A DNA stretch of 40,304 nt from Parasitella parasitica (lineage: Eukaryota > Mucoromycota > Mucoromycetes > Mucorales > Mucoraceae). Position numbers and translations under genes: made by a program. The stretch is from NCBI GenBank assembly GCA_025201805.1, contig MU619245.1, positions 192,664 through 232,967 of the forward strand, given 5' to 3'. This document shows positions 39,031 to 40,304 of the stretch, piece after piece; within the stretch, counting starts at the first letter, position 1; each line of letters opens with the position of its first letter. The notes below the pieces were generated by a model that did no database searches, had not been told where the DNA came from, and worked only from the letters and a program-made list of their open reading frames with translations.

Positions 39031-40304
39031 AACCCAACCATGTCTCCCAACATCACTGCTACAACTACTACTACTCCAACTACATTCCTTAATAACAATA
39101 ATCCTACAACTCCTCCCGGCCTTTCGGCCACCATCATTAATAGCGCCTCCCTCACCCCACTCACAATTGGTCTCTGGAACGCTCGCGGTCTTAGAGACAC
39201 AACAATTGATGATGTCCTCCGATACTGCCAATCCTTTTCAGTTCTCTTTATTACGGAAACATGGCTACATCGTCTTCCGGTCCATATACCCACAACCTGG
39301 CAGCAATTCCACTTGCCTGGAATTCCTGTCGCTGGTGGCGGTCGAGGCTCAAGAGGCATTTCTTGCCTGATCAACCCCTCTTGCCCTCTTACCGCGTTCC
39401 AAACACCTCTGCCCTCTGCCTTGCATGAATTCGCACTTGGGATTCAACTGGGTCGTGAGCTTCGGCTCATCTGCCTGTATATACCGCCTGAACAGGCTGG
39501 TCTCTATACAGCTGAGGTCTCTGCTATCTTGAATGCGATCCCTCTGGATCACGATACTATTATCTGCGGTGATCTTAACGCTAGAATGGGTGCATTTGTT
39601 GGTGATTATGCCACCAATTCCCGTGGCAACCTTTTGCAAGAATACTGTGCTGACAACGAGTTAAATGTTCTGAACTGCCAGTTAGCCCACGGCACACCTA
39701 CTCTAGAGGATCGTCGTCGTGGGCAGAATGTAAGTAGCATTGTCGATTACTACATTACGAATGTAGCGTCATTGTCTTCTGCCTCTCTGGGTACCTCATC
39801 TTTATCTCTTTCATCCCCAAAAATTAGTATTTGCTCTGATTTGTCCCTGGGATCTGACCACAAACTGATGTCGTTGTCTTTTGACTATCACTCTGTTGAC
39901 GCTGCTCCTCCTCGACAAGTGACTTCCTCACCTCGGATCCTCTGGAAGCTCTCTCGTCTGCAGGAACTGGACATCCACAACCTATATGTTCAAAAGTTTG
40001 AATCTTTGTCGGCGCCTCTGTTGGCGAAATTGATCGCCCTTGTCAATTCCCCTCCCGATACCATGCCTCCCATTGACTCCCTCAACAGCCAGCTGAATCA
40101 ATGCATTTACGATGCCCTCGATGCCTCGGCCACGCGCCAGACACAGCGCTCATCTAACTGGAAAAAGTTCTGGACGCCTGATCTTCAACGGCTAGCAGAT
40201 CATCGCGAATCGATGTATCGCCGATACCGTCATTGTCCACGTTCCCTCGACAAGGCGTATTTTTGGCAACAGCATCAACAAGCTCATCAACAATTCAAAC
40301 AGGC
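39004..40304 (+). CDS. LINE ORF2, endonuclease domain and start of the RT region (partial)
   Basis: Open with no stop from ATG 39004 (or the in-frame ATG 39040) to the window edge, at least 433 codons. An APE-type endonuclease domain is clear: LWNARGL (metal-site Asn), FITETWLH (Glu), IICGDLNARMG (Asp and Asn of GDxN), SSIVDYYITN and LGSDHKLMSLSF (Asp-His pair of the SDH motif). All catalytic residues are present, and the intact frame through 1.3 kb suggests a young copy. The segment after about residue 310 is the linker toward the reverse transcriptase, which lies outside the window. The protein nicks target DNA and primes reverse transcription there. Confidence 0.9.
   Translation, partial: MIECELNHYNPTMSPNITATTTTTPTTFLNNNNPTTPPGLSATIINSASLTPLTIGLWNARGLRDTTIDDVLRYCQSFSVLFITETWLHRLPVHIPTTWQQFHLPGIPVAGGGRGSRGISCLINPSCPLTAFQTPLPSALHEFALGIQLGRELRLICLYIPPEQAGLYTAEVSAILNAIPLDHDTIICGDLNARMGAFVGDYATNSRGNLLQEYCADNELNVLNCQLAHGTPTLEDRRRGQNVSSIVDYYITNVASLSSASLGTSSLSLSSPKISICSDLSLGSDHKLMSLSFDYHSVDAAPPRQVTSSPRILWKLSRLQELDIHNLYVQKFESLSAPLLAKLIALVNSPPDTMPPIDSLNSQLNQCIYDALDASATRQTQRSSNWKKFWTPDLQRLADHRESMYRRYRHCPRSLDKAYFWQQHQQAHQQFKQ

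Larger units (their letters stand above)
38081..40304 (+). mobile_element. LINE-type (non-LTR) retrotransposon, 5' part
   Basis: ORF1 plus ORF2 with APE endonuclease, cut by the window edge. Its 5' UTR is not delimited but must lie within the 285 bp between tRNA-Gly and ORF1, placing the element just upstream of a tRNA gene. Both frames are intact. The clade cannot be set without the reverse transcriptase. Confidence 0.85.

Noticed and set aside
39008-39370. 120-aa frame in the LINE
   Set aside because: It is out of frame with the endonuclease ORF2, which stays open through the same stretch and carries the catalytic motifs.

Overview
This window looks like nuclear DNA from an early-diverging fungus, most likely Mucoromycota (Mucorales-like). 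That placement is my inference. It rests on compact genes with many short introns (mostly about 50-90 nt, GTAAGT/GTATGT donors, TAG/CAG acceptors, CTAAC-type branch sites), AT-rich spacers with long homopolymer tracts, low-complexity acidic and Gln/Pro/Ser-rich proteins, and homologues of the fungal vacuolar zinc transporter Zrt3 and of UPF0658-type Golgi proteins. There are two assembly gaps, one of 60 N and one of 10 N, each directly after a poly-T run.

Layout from left to right. A four-exon ZIP/Zrt3-like zinc transporter (+) is followed by about 4 kb with no recognisable gene. Next come a nine-exon C2 plus class-3 lipase protein resembling sn-1 diacylglycerol lipase (+), alpha-tubulin (-, five exons), a gap-truncated gene end (+), a bHLH transcription factor (+) and a decayed C2H2 zinc-finger array (-). 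Homogentisate 1,2-dioxygenase (+) then meets a Lin1/CD2BP2-like protein without its GYF domain (-), tail to tail with only 19 bp between. After a 2.1 kb spacer come a RasGEF protein (+), TAF11 (+), a four-span membrane protein (+), mitochondrial branched-chain aminotransferase (+) and an eight-span UPF0658-like membrane protein (+). That last gene converges on a short neurochondrin-family protein (-).

The right-hand third holds the most unusual content. A 245-bp TA-flanked inverted-repeat element contains a 19-bp periodic interior. A six-exon gene (30718-33032) encodes a Nudix domain, two TTP-type CCCH zinc fingers and a C-terminal eIF5-like W2 domain in one protein. After it come Sgt2/SGTA (-), an NmrA-like protein (+), tRNA-Lys(CTT) and tRNA-Gly(TCC) (both -), and the 5' part of a LINE-type retrotransposon running off the right edge. 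In the LINE, ORF1 and ORF2 overlap in a TAATGA stop-start, and that junction lies inside a perfect 13-bp hairpin.

Most genes are unrelated housekeeping functions: zinc storage, lipid signalling, cytoskeleton, tyrosine catabolism, splicing, Ras signalling, transcription, BCAA metabolism, tail-anchored protein targeting. I see no operon-like cluster. The best candidates for something undescribed are the Nudix-CCCH-W2 fusion, which could link mRNA recognition, a nucleotide-phosphate-binding fold and translation initiation, and the structured stop-start junction of the LINE. Exon joins were worked out by hand from splice consensus, reading phase and family motifs, and have not been checked against transcripts.
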